A stretch of DNA of 64,000 nucleotides from Desulfosporosinus orientis DSM 765 (GTDB taxonomy: Bacteria > Bacillota > Desulfitobacteriia > Desulfitobacteriales > Desulfitobacteriaceae). The translations under genes were made by a program, and so were the position numbers. Each line of letters starts with the position of its first letter. Position 1 is the stretch's first letter. Where the stretch lies: assembly GCF_000235605.1 (NCBI RefSeq), contig NC_016584.1:484001-548000 (forward strand), given 5' to 3'. Below the pieces are notes generated by a model. The model searched no databases. It worked only from the letters and a program-made list of their open reading frames with translations, and was not told where the DNA came from. Below, piece by piece: positions 1 to 7,944 of the stretch.

Positions 1-279
1 CCCACAAAGGTTTCGTTTAAAGATGGTGAAACGGTTTTTGATGTCTTGAAGCAGGTTGTTGAGGAAAAGAAGATTCAGATGCTGTATGAGGGATCGAAAG
101 GAAATCCTTATATTAAAGGAATCAACAACCTCTATGAGTTTGACGGAGGCCCCTTAAGCGGTTGGATGTTCAGCGTCAATAAAGCTTATACAAATTACGG
201 CTGCAGTCAAGTTAAACTGCATAAGGGAGACTTGATTGAATGGAAATATACCTGTGATATGGGCAGAGATTTACAGTAG
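1..279 (+). CDS. DUF4430 domain protein, 3' end only
   Basis: The reading frame is open from base 1, so the gene begins outside the window and only its last 92 residues are visible. The stretch with the GGPLSGWMFSVN motif and the closing GDLIEWKY is typical of DUF4430, the transcobalamin-like C-terminal domain found on exported Firmicute proteins. It lies directly upstream of EcfT, EcfA and EcfS genes in the same direction, an order seen for corrinoid-type ECF systems. The inferred role is extracellular capture of the ligand moved by the transporter. The ligand itself is not shown by the sequence. Confidence 0.8.
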   Translation, partial: PTKVSFKDGETVFDVLKQVVEEKKIQMLYEGSKGNPYIKGINNLYEFDGGPLSGWMFSVNKAYTNYGCSQVKLHKGDLIEWKYTCDMGRDLQ

Positions 280-366
280 CGGCGGTTTATCCCGGCTGCA
301 GGAGCGGGCAGAAAAGCCTGAATCAGTATACCGGAAACGCCTGGCAAAGAGGGGAGGAGACCAGCC

Positions 367-1245
367 TTGAATAGAGCATTCTCATCATTGCATCCATCAG
401 TGAGTTTTCTGTTTTTTGCCGTTATGCTGACCTTTACCATGCTTTTTGTTCATCCTGTTTTTCTGGGGTTAACCTTAATCCCGGCTCTGATCTTTTCCAT
501 CATCCTGAACGGACGGAAAGGCTTGAAGTTTAGTTTATTATTTTATCTGCCGATGTTTCTTTTGGTTGCTTTGGCTAATCCTTTGCTGAATCACCGTGGA
601 CGAACGGTTCTGTTTTATTTTATGGATAATCCCATTACCTTGGAGGCCGTACTCTACGGGATATGTTCGGCTCTGTCTCTTATCGCAGTTTTTGCCTGGT
701 TTTCCTGCTACAACAAAGTGATAACAGCGGATAAGTTTTTATATTTATTTGCCAAGCTTTCTCCGGCTGTGGCTCTGCTCATAACCATGACTATAAGGAT
801 GACGTCTAAATTAAAATACCAGTTAAAAACCATAACCAACGTCCAACATACCATTGGCTTGGACCACAGCACAGGGAATCTCAGGGAAAGAATCAAAAAA
901 GGGATGCGGGTCATTTCGATTTTGCTGAGCTGGTCCATGGAGGAGGCTATTGAAACAGCGGATTCCATGAAAGCCAGAGGGTATGGAATGAAAAACAGGA
1001 CGACCTTTGCCCTCTTTAAATTTGATAAACGGGATGGCTTGCTGTTAGCCTTGATCAGCCTGTTGGCTGTCCTATGTCTGGCGGGGTATATTTTAGGCTA
1101 TGGAACCATGCAATTTTATCCTTCGATAAAGCCTTTAAACTTATCCCCCCAGGCGGCTACCCTATACCTTGTTTTTGCAGTTTTGGGGTTATTGCCCATT
1201 ATCCTAGAAGTAAGGGAGAGCTGGAAATGGCGTTCTTACAAATAA
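367..1245 (+). CDS. ECF transporter transmembrane subunit (EcfT/CbiQ family)
   Basis: A 292-residue membrane protein of the EcfT/CbiQ family, the energy-coupling scaffold linking the ATPases to the substrate-binding S component. Several hydrophobic segments are visible, and the cytoplasmic part carries the SMKARGYG motif (the Ala-Arg-Gly coupling helix signature) near residue 200. The TTG start at 367 is chosen because GGGGAGGAG lies just upstream. The end overlaps the ATPase gene by 19 bases, indicating translational coupling. Confidence 0.9.
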   Translation: MNRAFSSLHPSVSFLFFAVMLTFTMLFVHPVFLGLTLIPALIFSIILNGRKGLKFSLLFYLPMFLLVALANPLLNHRGRTVLFYFMDNPITLEAVLYGICSALSLIAVFAWFSCYNKVITADKFLYLFAKLSPAVALLITMTIRMTSKLKYQLKTITNVQHTIGLDHSTGNLRERIKKGMRVISILLSWSMEEAIETADSMKARGYGMKNRTTFALFKFDKRDGLLLALISLLAVLCLAGYILGYGTMQFYPSIKPLNLSPQAATLYLVFAVLGLLPIILEVRESWKWRSYK

Positions 1246-2900
1246 AGGACTTGAGTTTTGCTTATCCGAAGAGTCAGGAAAAAGCCCTGTACAATGTGAA
1301 CTTAACCATTAAGCAAGGAGAATTTGTCTTAGTCTGCGGTGTATCCGGCTGCGGAAAGAGTACTCTTTTGCGGCATATCAAGCGGGAAATTCAGCCTCAT
1401 GGGCGGCGGGAGGGTGTGGTCTATTACCAGGGCATGGACATTGAAGCCTTGGACCAGAAGATCTCAGCAGCGGAAATCGGTTTTGTCATGCAAAATCCCG
1501 AGACGCAGCTGGTCACGGATACAGTTTGGCATGAATTGGCCTTTGGGCTGGAGAATTTGGGGCTCAGCACCCCGGAAATCCGGCGCAAGGTTGCGGAGAT
1601 GGCCAGCTTTTTTGGCATTGACGGCTGGTTCAGAAAACCGGTGGACGAATTGTCCGGCGGCCAGAAACAGCTTCTCAACCTGGCAGCGGTCATGGTTATG
1701 CAGCCTAAAATTTTAATACTGGACGAACCTACGGCGCAGTTAGATCCCATCGCTGCCCAGGATTTCCTGGCTACCATTGCCAAAATCAACCGGGAACTGG
1801 AGGTTACCGTTATTCTCACAGAGCACCGGCTGGAAGAGGTATTCCTCATGGCTGATAAAGTCGCGGTTATGGACCAGGGGAAAATTCTCTATTTTGATAC
1901 TCCTGAACAGGCGGCTAAGCTTTTAGCTGAGGGGGATACCCCATCTGCGATTTTTAAGGGGCTGCCCTCGGCAATCCGAATTTTCAGGGAGATAAAAATG
2001 GGGGATACTTGTCCTCTAAGTGTGCGTGACGGCAGGAAGTGGCTGGCAGACCATATGATTCCCCAGGGGAAAGCTGTCTTTGCGCTGAAGAAGCAGGACC
2101 TTCCGGGTCTAAGGCCCGTGATCAAAGCGGATGAAATTTGGTTTAAATATTCCCGGGAGGGGCAGGAGATTTTGCGGGGCTTTTCTCTGAAAGCCTATGC
2201 CGGGGAAATACTCAGTGTCTTAGGGGGAAACGGGACGGGCAAAACCACCATGCTGGGCGTGATTTCCGGATTACTGAAACCAAACCGAGGCAAGGTTTTT
2301 ATCAAAGGCAAAAAAATTGAAACGTTCAATAGCAAGGAGCTTTATCAAAATAATTTAGCCTTCTTGCCCCAAAACCCAAAAGCCTTATTTGTCTGTGATA
2401 CGGTTTTGGAGGATCTGCAGGAGGCAGCGGCAGCCTTAAATTTGGATAAACCTACCTTTAAGGCAAAAATTGATGAAATCAGCCAGGAACTGAGAATCAC
2501 TGCTTTGCATGAACGGCATCCTTATGATCTTAGCGGCGGTGAACAGCAAAAAGTGGCCCTGGCCAAACTTCTGCTCCTGAACCCTCAAATCGTTTTATTA
2601 GATGAACCAACCAAAGGGCTGGACCCGGAGTCTAAAGAAGAATTGGGGGAAATCCTAAAAGAGCTTTGCCGCAAGGACGTAGCCATAGTATTAGTAACTC
2701 ACGATATTGAGTTTGCCGCTGAGTACACTGACCGATGTGCCATGATGTTTGATGGGGATATTGTATCGGAAGGATATGCCAAGGAATTCTTTGCCGGCAA
2801 TAATTTTTATACAACGGCTGCCAACCGAATGGCCAGGGAAATATTCCCTTCGGCAGTGACTTGTGAGGATGTGATCGAATTATGCAAGGCCTGTGTCTAA
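1227..2900 (+). CDS. ECF transporter ATPase, two fused ABC domains (EcfA-EcfA')
   Basis: A 557-residue protein with two complete ABC ATPase domains. The first has Walker A GVSGCGKS, signature LSGGQ and Walker B ILILDEP; the second has GGNGTGKT, LSGGE and IVLLDEP. It powers the ECF transporter with the neighbouring EcfT and EcfS. The ATG at 1227 (MAFLQIKDL) follows GGGAGAG; the frame stays open upstream inside ecfT, but the ABC fold starts here. The separate EcfA1/EcfA2 pair is fused into one chain, as in other clostridial corrinoid-type ECF loci. Confidence 0.92.
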   Translation: MAFLQIKDLSFAYPKSQEKALYNVNLTIKQGEFVLVCGVSGCGKSTLLRHIKREIQPHGRREGVVYYQGMDIEALDQKISAAEIGFVMQNPETQLVTDTVWHELAFGLENLGLSTPEIRRKVAEMASFFGIDGWFRKPVDELSGGQKQLLNLAAVMVMQPKILILDEPTAQLDPIAAQDFLATIAKINRELEVTVILTEHRLEEVFLMADKVAVMDQGKILYFDTPEQAAKLLAEGDTPSAIFKGLPSAIRIFREIKMGDTCPLSVRDGRKWLADHMIPQGKAVFALKKQDLPGLRPVIKADEIWFKYSREGQEILRGFSLKAYAGEILSVLGGNGTGKTTMLGVISGLLKPNRGKVFIKGKKIETFNSKELYQNNLAFLPQNPKALFVCDTVLEDLQEAAAALNLDKPTFKAKIDEISQELRITALHERHPYDLSGGEQQKVALAKLLLLNPQIVLLDEPTKGLDPESKEELGEILKELCRKDVAIVLVTHDIEFAAEYTDRCAMMFDGDIVSEGYAKEFFAGNNFYTTAANRMAREIFPSAVTCEDVIELCKACV

Positions 2901-3583
2901 ACCGTTATAAAAAAGCAGCCACCCTGGGGACCTTGATCTTGATTCCTTCCCTGCTTGTACTGTCGGCTTTAAAAGGAGACAGGAACTATGCATTGCTCAG
3001 TGTAGTTGTGATTATGGCGGCCATGGTGCCTTTTTTTCTCAGGTTTGAAAAGCGAAATCCCCAAGCCCGGGAATTAGTGGCGATTGCGGTTATGGCCGGT
3101 CTGGCGGCATTAGGGCGGGTGGCCTTTGCGCCTATTCCCAATTTTAAACCCATTACAGCTATCATTATTATTGCCGGTGTGGCCTTCGGGCCGGAGGCTG
3201 GTTTTTTGACCGGTGCTGTGGCCGCTGCAACCTCGAATTTATTTTTTGGCCAAGGTCCCTGGACCCCCTGGCAGATGTTCTGCTGGGGCATGATTGGTTT
3301 TGGGGCCGGCTTATTAAGAAACAGCGGCCTTCTTAAGGGGAAATATAGTCTGGCCGCTTACGGATTATTGTCAGGTTTTGTCTTTGGCTGGATCATGAAC
3401 CTTTGGTATATTATTGGCTTTATTAACCCCATTACCTGGCAGGCGATTACCGCAGCCTATATCTCAAGCTTTTGGTTTGACTTGACCCATGCTCTGTCGA
3501 CACTGGTCTTTGTTTTGGTGTTGGCAGGGCCCTGGTTGAAAAAATTAAATAGGCTAAAGGTCAAATTCGGTTTGCTGGAATAA
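2882..3583 (+). CDS. ECF transporter substrate-binding S component
   Basis: A 233-residue integral membrane protein with about six hydrophobic segments. The block around ALGRVAFAPIPNFKPITAI and the FGQGPWTPWQMF motif are typical of the S components linked to DUF4430 and EcfT genes. It starts inside the ATPase gene (19-base overlap), so the four genes form one tightly coupled operon. The ligand is inferred as cobalamin or another corrinoid from gene order and family resemblance. No riboswitch could be checked because the operon start is outside the window. Confidence 0.85.
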   Translation: MQGLCLNRYKKAATLGTLILIPSLLVLSALKGDRNYALLSVVVIMAAMVPFFLRFEKRNPQARELVAIAVMAGLAALGRVAFAPIPNFKPITAIIIIAGVAFGPEAGFLTGAVAAATSNLFFGQGPWTPWQMFCWGMIGFGAGLLRNSGLLKGKYSLAAYGLLSGFVFGWIMNLWYIIGFINPITWQAITAAYISSFWFDLTHALSTLVFVLVLAGPWLKKLNRLKVKFGLLE

Positions 3584-3612
3584 GCGGGAGTGTTTAAATA
3601 CAGAAACCGGAT

Positions 3613-4404
3613 TTACATATAGAGCCGGGCAATCCCTTTGGCAATGGGGATGAGAAGTACCTGTCCCATGAGGGTTCCTATAAGTTTAGAACTCATTAAG
3701 ATAACCACCAGGGCTTTAACATCGGCATGGGGCCGGCTTCCTCTTAAAGCTTGATCAGTAATAATGGATGATTTGGGATCAATAAACAGCATAAAGATAA
3801 TATTGGCAGCTGTGTTGAGCACCCCTGCCGAAGCGGACGCAGCCAGACGGTGCTGGGGATCGACAAGCAAGGTGGCGTAATAAGCTGACATCACCCCAAT
3901 GGTGTAGATCCCTGTGACCAATACGTTGAGAAGCAGCAAGTTAAGGGGAATTTTACGATAAGGTAAATGGTGAACCATGGCTTTAGTGGGTAGGGTGATA
4001 ATGCCCATAAAACTGCGGATGCTGTGCCATCTTAAAGCATCGATAACGATAGAGGGGACTGAAGCCTTCACTTCAAGCTCCTTTACAGCATTAGAGAAGA
4101 TTTTTAAAAAAGTCGGCGTCAAAAAAATGCCGCAGAGAGTACCCAGGGTGGCTACTAAAAGGACTTGACGGATGACGGGCAGGGGATCAAGACTTTGACT
4201 GAGGGAATGATCCATAAGGCCTCCGATTAAAGGAGCCTGGAGAGTATGAGCTATAAGAGAGATCAAATAAAATAAGTTAAAGAGAGTCGTCGATAAGGCA
4301 AATTGTCTGCTTTTGATGAAACTAAGGCGTACTGAGTAAGCAAATGTGTCAATGATATGAATAATAAAGGTTAGTAAAAATAATTCCCCAGGATTAGACA
4401 GCAC
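3613..4404 (-). CDS. amj: Lipid II flippase Amj family
   Basis: A 263-residue polytopic membrane protein matching the Amj (YdaH, DUF2837) family, the alternative to MurJ that flips lipid II for peptidoglycan synthesis in Bacillus. Recognisable parts are the N-terminal FIIHIIDTFAYSVRLSFIK and the central Thr-Lys-Ala loop. Start is GTG with GGGGGTGAG upstream. The gene is convergent with the ECF operon, with only 29 bases between stops and no clear terminator. Length fits the family. Confidence 0.88.
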   Translation of the reverse strand: MLSNPGELFLLTFIIHIIDTFAYSVRLSFIKSRQFALSTTLFNLFYLISLIAHTLQAPLIGGLMDHSLSQSLDPLPVIRQVLLVATLGTLCGIFLTPTFLKIFSNAVKELEVKASVPSIVIDALRWHSIRSFMGIITLPTKAMVHHLPYRKIPLNLLLLNVLVTGIYTIGVMSAYYATLLVDPQHRLAASASAGVLNTAANIIFMLFIDPKSSIITDQALRGSRPHADVKALVVILMSSKLIGTLMGQVLLIPIAKGIARLYM

Positions 4405-4521
4405 TTGCTCACCCCCACCCTAATATGATTATGTGGGCGAGGAGGCAGAAATACTTTGTCAACCTCAAGCTCTAATTCGATAAGTAGTTTTAATTATTGA
4501 ATTAAAAAAATTCTAAAAAGA

Positions 4522-4627
4522 AGGTATTTAATCAATTATGTAGAAGTATACTAATAACAAAATCTTAAAAAATTGAGACCATGGAGGTCTGGCTTAAATT
4601 AAAGCCGTCTGTTCCATGGTCTTTTTT
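4522..4627 (+). ncRNA. SigH-type promoter plus AUGGA-hairpin leader/terminator, copy A
   Basis: The promoter has AGGT at 4522, a 17-base spacer and GAAG at 4543 within ATGTAGAAGTA, close to the SigH consensus. Downstream, GACC-AUGGA-GGUC at 4577-4589 can form a small hairpin with loop AUGGA. The same GACCATGG pairs with CCATGGTC at 4614-4621, followed by TTTTTT, giving a terminator. The two folds exclude each other. The element stands before the small gene at 4670. Related copies are at 5062-5186, 5251-5401, 9219-9363, 22419-22531 and 22720-22839. Confidence 0.7.
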
Positions 4628-4669
4628 AGTCCGTATTAAAGTTCGTTTTTAAATAAGGAGGCAGAGATA

Positions 4670-4861
4670 ATGAAAAAAGGGACTAAAATGAATGAGAGGG
4701 AAGAACGAAGGAAAATTTTAGAAGATACTCGAGGAGAACTTTTGGGAAAATTAATTTCGGAAAGAGAACAGCGGTCATTATGGCTTGTAAAGCTTATGGA
4801 CATTGATGACGAACTTGAAGAATTATCTCGTTGGGAAAGGTCGCTAGAACTTTCAACTTAA
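4670..4861 (+). CDS. Small charged hypothetical protein
   Basis: A 63-residue soluble, highly charged protein, probably helical or coiled coil (repeated Glu/Arg/Leu, for example DIDDELEELSRWERSLEL). It has an excellent ribosome site (AAGGAGG) eight bases before ATG and lies right after RNA element copy A, so it is likely expressed from the SigH-type promoter there. Its end overlaps the convergent cooT gene by nine bases. I do not recognise the family. Confidence 0.65.
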   Translation: MKKGTKMNEREERRKILEDTRGELLGKLISEREQRSLWLVKLMDIDDELEELSRWERSLELST

Positions 4862-5044
4862 TTTTTCTACAACAATTCGGTGATTAAGTAACGTCATATC
4901 CTTGATTCGAGCAGGAACAAACAATTGACGGCCCAGTATATCCATGAGCTTCAAGCCGTTCTCACAGGGTTCGATGCTATCCACGGATTCCATGATTAAG
5001 GTTTCATTTTCGCCCTCTTTAAGATAGACATTAGACTCACACAT
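4853..5044 (-). CDS. cooT: CooT family nickel-binding protein
   Basis: A 63-residue protein starting MCESNVYL, the diagnostic opening of the CooT family; Cys2 is the nickel ligand in the characterised homologue, which assists nickel delivery to CO dehydrogenase. The frame is open further upstream, but ATG at 5044 is preferred because AAAGGATG precedes it and the family begins here. RNA element copy B lies immediately upstream on the same strand, its terminator-like arm ending about 20 bases before the start codon. Confidence 0.85.
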   Translation of the reverse strand: MCESNVYLKEGENETLIMESVDSIEPCENGLKLMDILGRQLFVPARIKDMTLLNHRIVVEKLS

Positions 5045-5061
5045 TACAATCATCCTTTCAC

Positions 5062-5186
5062 AAAAATAATAATGGCCATAAGAAATCTGACCTGACTTAG
5101 TGTCAAGCTCAGACCTCCATGGCCTTTTGCACATATAAACATTTATCAATCGATTATTATTATTCTACATCAATCAGATAATTCCT
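5062..5186 (-). ncRNA. SigH-type promoter plus AUGGA-hairpin leader, copy B (before cooT)
   Basis: On the minus strand AGGA (5186-5183) and GAAT (5165-5162) are 17 bases apart in a SigH-type promoter. GGCC-AUGGA-GGUC follows at 5124-5112. The GGCCAT arm can instead pair with ATGGCC at about 5078-5073, followed by a broken T tract (ATTATTATTTTT). An inner stem (TTGAC/GTCAG) lies between. The close junction to cooT suggests a leader that decides whether transcription reaches the gene. The fold and promoter are read by eye. Confidence 0.68.
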
Positions 5187-5250
5187 TCTAAGGACAGAAT
5201 CAGCTATCAAGGGTTTTTAGGGATTTATCATCAGTTTTTTTCATAAAAAG

Positions 5251-5401
5251 AGGTGTTGAAGGATTCATGTAGAATAAAGTATTATCCTAAATTTAGGCAT
5301 TTAAATAATTCATGATAAAGCTTACTATGTAAGTAAGTAATGGAAAGACCATGGAGGTCATAAGGCGGCAAGTTGGCGCCAATGATTTCTATGGTTTTTT
5401 T
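5251..5401 (+). ncRNA. SigH-type promoter plus AUGGA-hairpin RNA, copy C
   Basis: AGGT at 5251 and GAAT at 5272 (17-base spacer, ATGTAGAATA) form the promoter. GACC-AUGGA-GGUC is at 5347-5359. A second hairpin (GGCG/CGCC) follows, then CTATGGTTTTTTT closes a terminator with ACCATGG. It is divergent from copy B, about 65 bases away. The only thing downstream is a methyltransferase-like remnant, so this copy may be a free-standing RNA or a leader that outlived its gene. Confidence 0.65.
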
Positions 5402-5498
5402 GTGCATATATAAAGTGCAGCTAGGGCAGTCGCCTGCGCCTGAAAGGTTAACAAGTGCACAGACAGTTTCTTTGGGCATCAGTTAAGTATTCTAATAT

Positions 5499-5678
5499 AT
5501 GCACCCCCACAGCAGGGACTATATTAATAACCTCCATATCTCACTGGGAGGTGCAGTTCGGAATTGTCTGCTGCCGGAAGAAGAAGAAATCAAAGCGATT
5601 TTCTCGGAAGCAGGTTTTAAGGATATCTTTTTTGAAGATGTGCTTAATTGTTATCGCTTAATTGGGAGAAAAGGCTAG
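5499..5678 (+). pseudogene. C-terminal remnant of a SAM-dependent methyltransferase
   Basis: A 59-codon frame from ATG 5499 to TAG 5678. The end, LPEEEEIKAIFSEAGF followed by a hydrophobic strand and CYRLIGRKG, resembles the last strands of class I methyltransferases. The N-terminal AdoMet-binding part is absent, and upstream sequence in any frame does not supply it. No convincing ribosome site precedes the ATG. I read it as a decayed gene; the family call rests on a short stretch only. Confidence 0.4.
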
Positions 5679-5733
5679 AGGCAGTCGCAAAAATATCAGC
5701 TCAATTTTATAGCATTAGATTCTGTGGCAGAAC

Positions 5734-5773
5734 GTACTTTTTTCAGGATCACTGAGAAGAGTACTTTTTTTTA
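5734..5773 (+). terminator. Rho-independent terminator
   Basis: GTACTTTTTTCA and TGAGAAGAGTAC form a stem around a short loop, followed by eight T. It would end transcription coming from copy C and the methyltransferase remnant. Between here and 6000 I see AT-rich sequence with one GTAGAATAA box (about 5862) that lacks a matching -35, and no gene. Confidence 0.6.
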
Positions 5774-6000
5774 TTAAGCGACAGTGAGCGAGTATTATAC
5801 CAAGATTAGAATTTAGAATAATATTGATAATAATTATCACTTACATCTGGGTGCCTATAGTGTAGAATAAAAGAAAACATAAGGCGATCAACACAAGAAA
5901 GATCATGTTTATCTAGAGAATTCCAGCAAAAACGAGGTTAGGAACAACTGGTATATAATTGAGAACCAGATTGAATCTTTGAAAGAAGGGACGGTCGGCA

Positions 6001-6180
6001 ATGAAAGAAAAAGTATACTACTGGAGCGACACTTGCGACAGAAAAGCGATGGCTAAGGCGGCAGTCCAGGAAGTGAAGAGGGTATATACTCATGCACCGG
6101 TGAAAAAATCGAGGCGAGAGCAAAAGCAGGATTTCTGGAGGGATGGTCAGTGGCTGAAAAACTGGGAGGAAAGAGTGTAA
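6001..6180 (+). CDS. Small basic hypothetical protein
   Basis: A 59-residue open frame with ATG at 6001 preceded by AAGAAGGGACGG and followed within ten bases by a strong terminator, so it has the look of a complete single-gene unit. The protein is rich in Lys, Arg and Trp (KVYYWSDTCDRKAMAKAAV at the start), with no signal peptide or membrane segment. I do not recognise the family. A -10-like TATAAT lies near 5950. Confidence 0.5.
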   Translation: MKEKVYYWSDTCDRKAMAKAAVQEVKRVYTHAPVKKSRREQKQDFWRDGQWLKNWEERV

Positions 6181-6189
6181 ATTTTGATT

Positions 6190-6240
6190 AATGCGCTGGT
6201 GAGAGGAATAGAGGGCCTCGTACCGGCGCATTTTTGTTTT
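6190..6240 (+). terminator. Rho-independent terminator after the small ORF
   Basis: A long imperfect stem, AATGCGC with GCGCATT outside and GAGG with CCTC inside, is followed by TTTTTGTTTT. It separates the 6001 ORF from the phosphatase gene. Confidence 0.75.
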
Positions 6241-6264
6241 GGTCTTTACCATTAATTGAAAAAT

Positions 6265-6318
6265 TTAACAGTAACCTTACAAAGACGTAATTGGTGCTTA
6301 ATACTCCTGTTATACAAT
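6265..6318 (+). promoter_or_regulatory. Probable phoA promoter with Pho-box-like repeats
   Basis: TTGGTG (6291) and TACAAT (6313) are 16 bases apart. Just upstream TTAACA (6265) and CTTACA (6276) are spaced 11 bases, resembling the TT(A/C)ACA direct repeats bound by PhoP in Bacillus. Phosphate control of an alkaline phosphatase would be expected, but only two half-sites are clear. Confidence 0.45.
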
Positions 6319-6349
6319 AAACAGGAAAAATTTTTGGAGGTGCACAGGT

Positions 6350-7837
6350 ATGTTCAAAAAGAACCACTTCAAGGGAATCGCGTCTATTTGTGTAATTGGT
6401 ACAATACTTATATCCCTGGTGGCCGCCCAGCCAAATCTGGGGATAGCAAAGTCAGCGAACGAGGAGATTTATAAAGGAAAAACCCCAAAATATGTGTTTA
6501 TGTTTATCGGAGACGGTATGAGCTATGCCCAAATCAGCAGCGCTGAAATGTATCTCGGTGAAAAATCCATGCCCGGAAAGCTCACTCCCGAGCAACTGAG
6601 CTTCACTAAGTTCCCCGTTCACGGATCACTTATGACGCAAGATTCGTCTTCATTTATTCCTGATTCTGCTTCAACAGCTACTTCCCTTGCATCAGGCCAT
6701 AAAACTCTCTCCGGCGTAATCAACATGGACGAGACGAAGACTCATGAGTACAAGCCAATTACGGAAGATTTAAAGGCAAAAGGCTATAAAATCGGAATTA
6801 TAACCAGCGTTCCTATTACCCACGCTACGCCGGCGGCCTACTATGCCAAGGTGGCCAACAGAAATGATGCCTACGAAATAGGCAAACAACTGGCAGCCAG
6901 CGGTTTTGATTATTTTGGCGGCGGTGATTTTGATCAAAAGACCGGGCCGGAGGGAACCGACCAGCCTATCTATGATATTGTTGAGGAAGCAGGCTATACC
7001 ATAGCCAATACCAAAGAAGAAATCCAGGCCTTAAATAACCGTTCAGGCAAAGTGGTTGCCATTGATCCCGACGATTATGAAACAGCCTTAGACTATGAAA
7101 TCGACCGGGAACCAGGCGAACTGGCTCTGGCCGATTATGTCAAAAAGGGAATTGATGTCTTAAACAACAACAAAGGCTTCTTTATGATGGTGGAAGGCGG
7201 AAAAATTGACTGGGCAAACCATGCCAATGATGCCGCGGCTTCCATCTATGATACCGTTGCCTTTGATGATTCTGTTAAAGTGGCTTTAGATTTCTATAAT
7301 GCACACCCTAAAGATACCTTGATTCTGGTCACAGCTGACCATGAGTGCGGAGGCATGACTATTGGTTATTCTCTGACAGGTTACAGCACCCATTTCGAGA
7401 AGCTGCAGCCGGTAACCATGTCTTATCAGGAATTTGACAAAATCAGTAAACTGTACAAAGGAACCAATCCTGCCAATCCCAAGCTGGAGGATTTAAGCGC
7501 TAATATTAAAGAAGCCTATGGACTGGACCTTGCAACATTGACTCCATACGAAGCCTCCTTGCTGAATAATGCCTTTGCCAAGTTCATGTCAGCGGATACA
7601 AAGCCTGCAAACGACCAGGAAAGTGTTCTTTACGGGACCTATAACCCCTTGTCGGTGACTCTCTCTCATATCATGAATAACCGAGCCGGACTGAGCTTTA
7701 CCACCTATTCCCATACAGGCGTACCTGTACCCATTTATGCCGTAGGTACCGGTTCTGAGCTGTTTGACGGGTACTATGATAATACGAAGGTTTACTATAA
7801 GCTTGCTTCTATAACCCAAAGCTCACAGGCAAAGTAA
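6350..7837 (+). CDS. phoA: Alkaline phosphatase, secreted
   Basis: A 495-residue alkaline phosphatase of the PhoA superfamily. It has a signal peptide (basic start, hydrophobic core to about residue 30). The metal motif FIGDGM has Asp55, the nucleophile motif PDSASTA has Ser106, and TADHECGGM and HTGVPVP carry late metal ligands. It releases phosphate from organic esters outside the membrane. ATG 6350 follows GGAGGTG. It stands alone, with a terminator about 50 bases after the stop. Confidence 0.93.
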   Translation: MFKKNHFKGIASICVIGTILISLVAAQPNLGIAKSANEEIYKGKTPKYVFMFIGDGMSYAQISSAEMYLGEKSMPGKLTPEQLSFTKFPVHGSLMTQDSSSFIPDSASTATSLASGHKTLSGVINMDETKTHEYKPITEDLKAKGYKIGIITSVPITHATPAAYYAKVANRNDAYEIGKQLAASGFDYFGGGDFDQKTGPEGTDQPIYDIVEEAGYTIANTKEEIQALNNRSGKVVAIDPDDYETALDYEIDREPGELALADYVKKGIDVLNNNKGFFMMVEGGKIDWANHANDAAASIYDTVAFDDSVKVALDFYNAHPKDTLILVTADHECGGMTIGYSLTGYSTHFEKLQPVTMSYQEFDKISKLYKGTNPANPKLEDLSANIKEAYGLDLATLTPYEASLLNNAFAKFMSADTKPANDQESVLYGTYNPLSVTLSHIMNNRAGLSFTTYSHTGVPVPIYAVGTGSELFDGYYDNTKVYYKLASITQSSQAK

Positions 7838-7883
7838 AAGGAGTAAAAAACGCCTGAATTTAGTTTCTTTCCATCATGTTATC

Positions 7884-7914
7884 AGTCCTGAGCGGGACAG
7901 AACCGCTCAGGACT
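7884..7914 (+). terminator. Terminator-like hairpin after phoA
   Basis: A perfect 12-bp stem, AGTCCTGAGCGG with CCGCTCAGGACT, around a 7-base loop. The T tract after it is weak (TAATCTTT). Confidence 0.65.
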
Positions 7915-7944
7915 TAATCTTTCTGACCACTGGGAGGGGATATT

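Noticed and set aside
1339-1716. Overlapping plus-strand frame inside the ECF ATPase gene
   Set aside because: Out-of-frame shadow of the first ABC domain, low complexity in Arg and Trp, no family features.
5282-5479. 65-codon minus-strand frame with several Cys residues
   Set aside because: It runs antisense through RNA element copy C, and no ribosome site precedes it.
5821-5880. GTAGAATAA near 5862 as a seventh SigH/AUGGA element
   Set aside because: No AGGW box 17-18 bases upstream and no ACC-AUGGA-GGU hairpin downstream.
6265-6318. phoA promoter as another member of the TTCAY box family
   Set aside because: The half-sites read TTAAC/TTACA, not TTCAY, only two are clear, and the distance to the -10 differs from 26.
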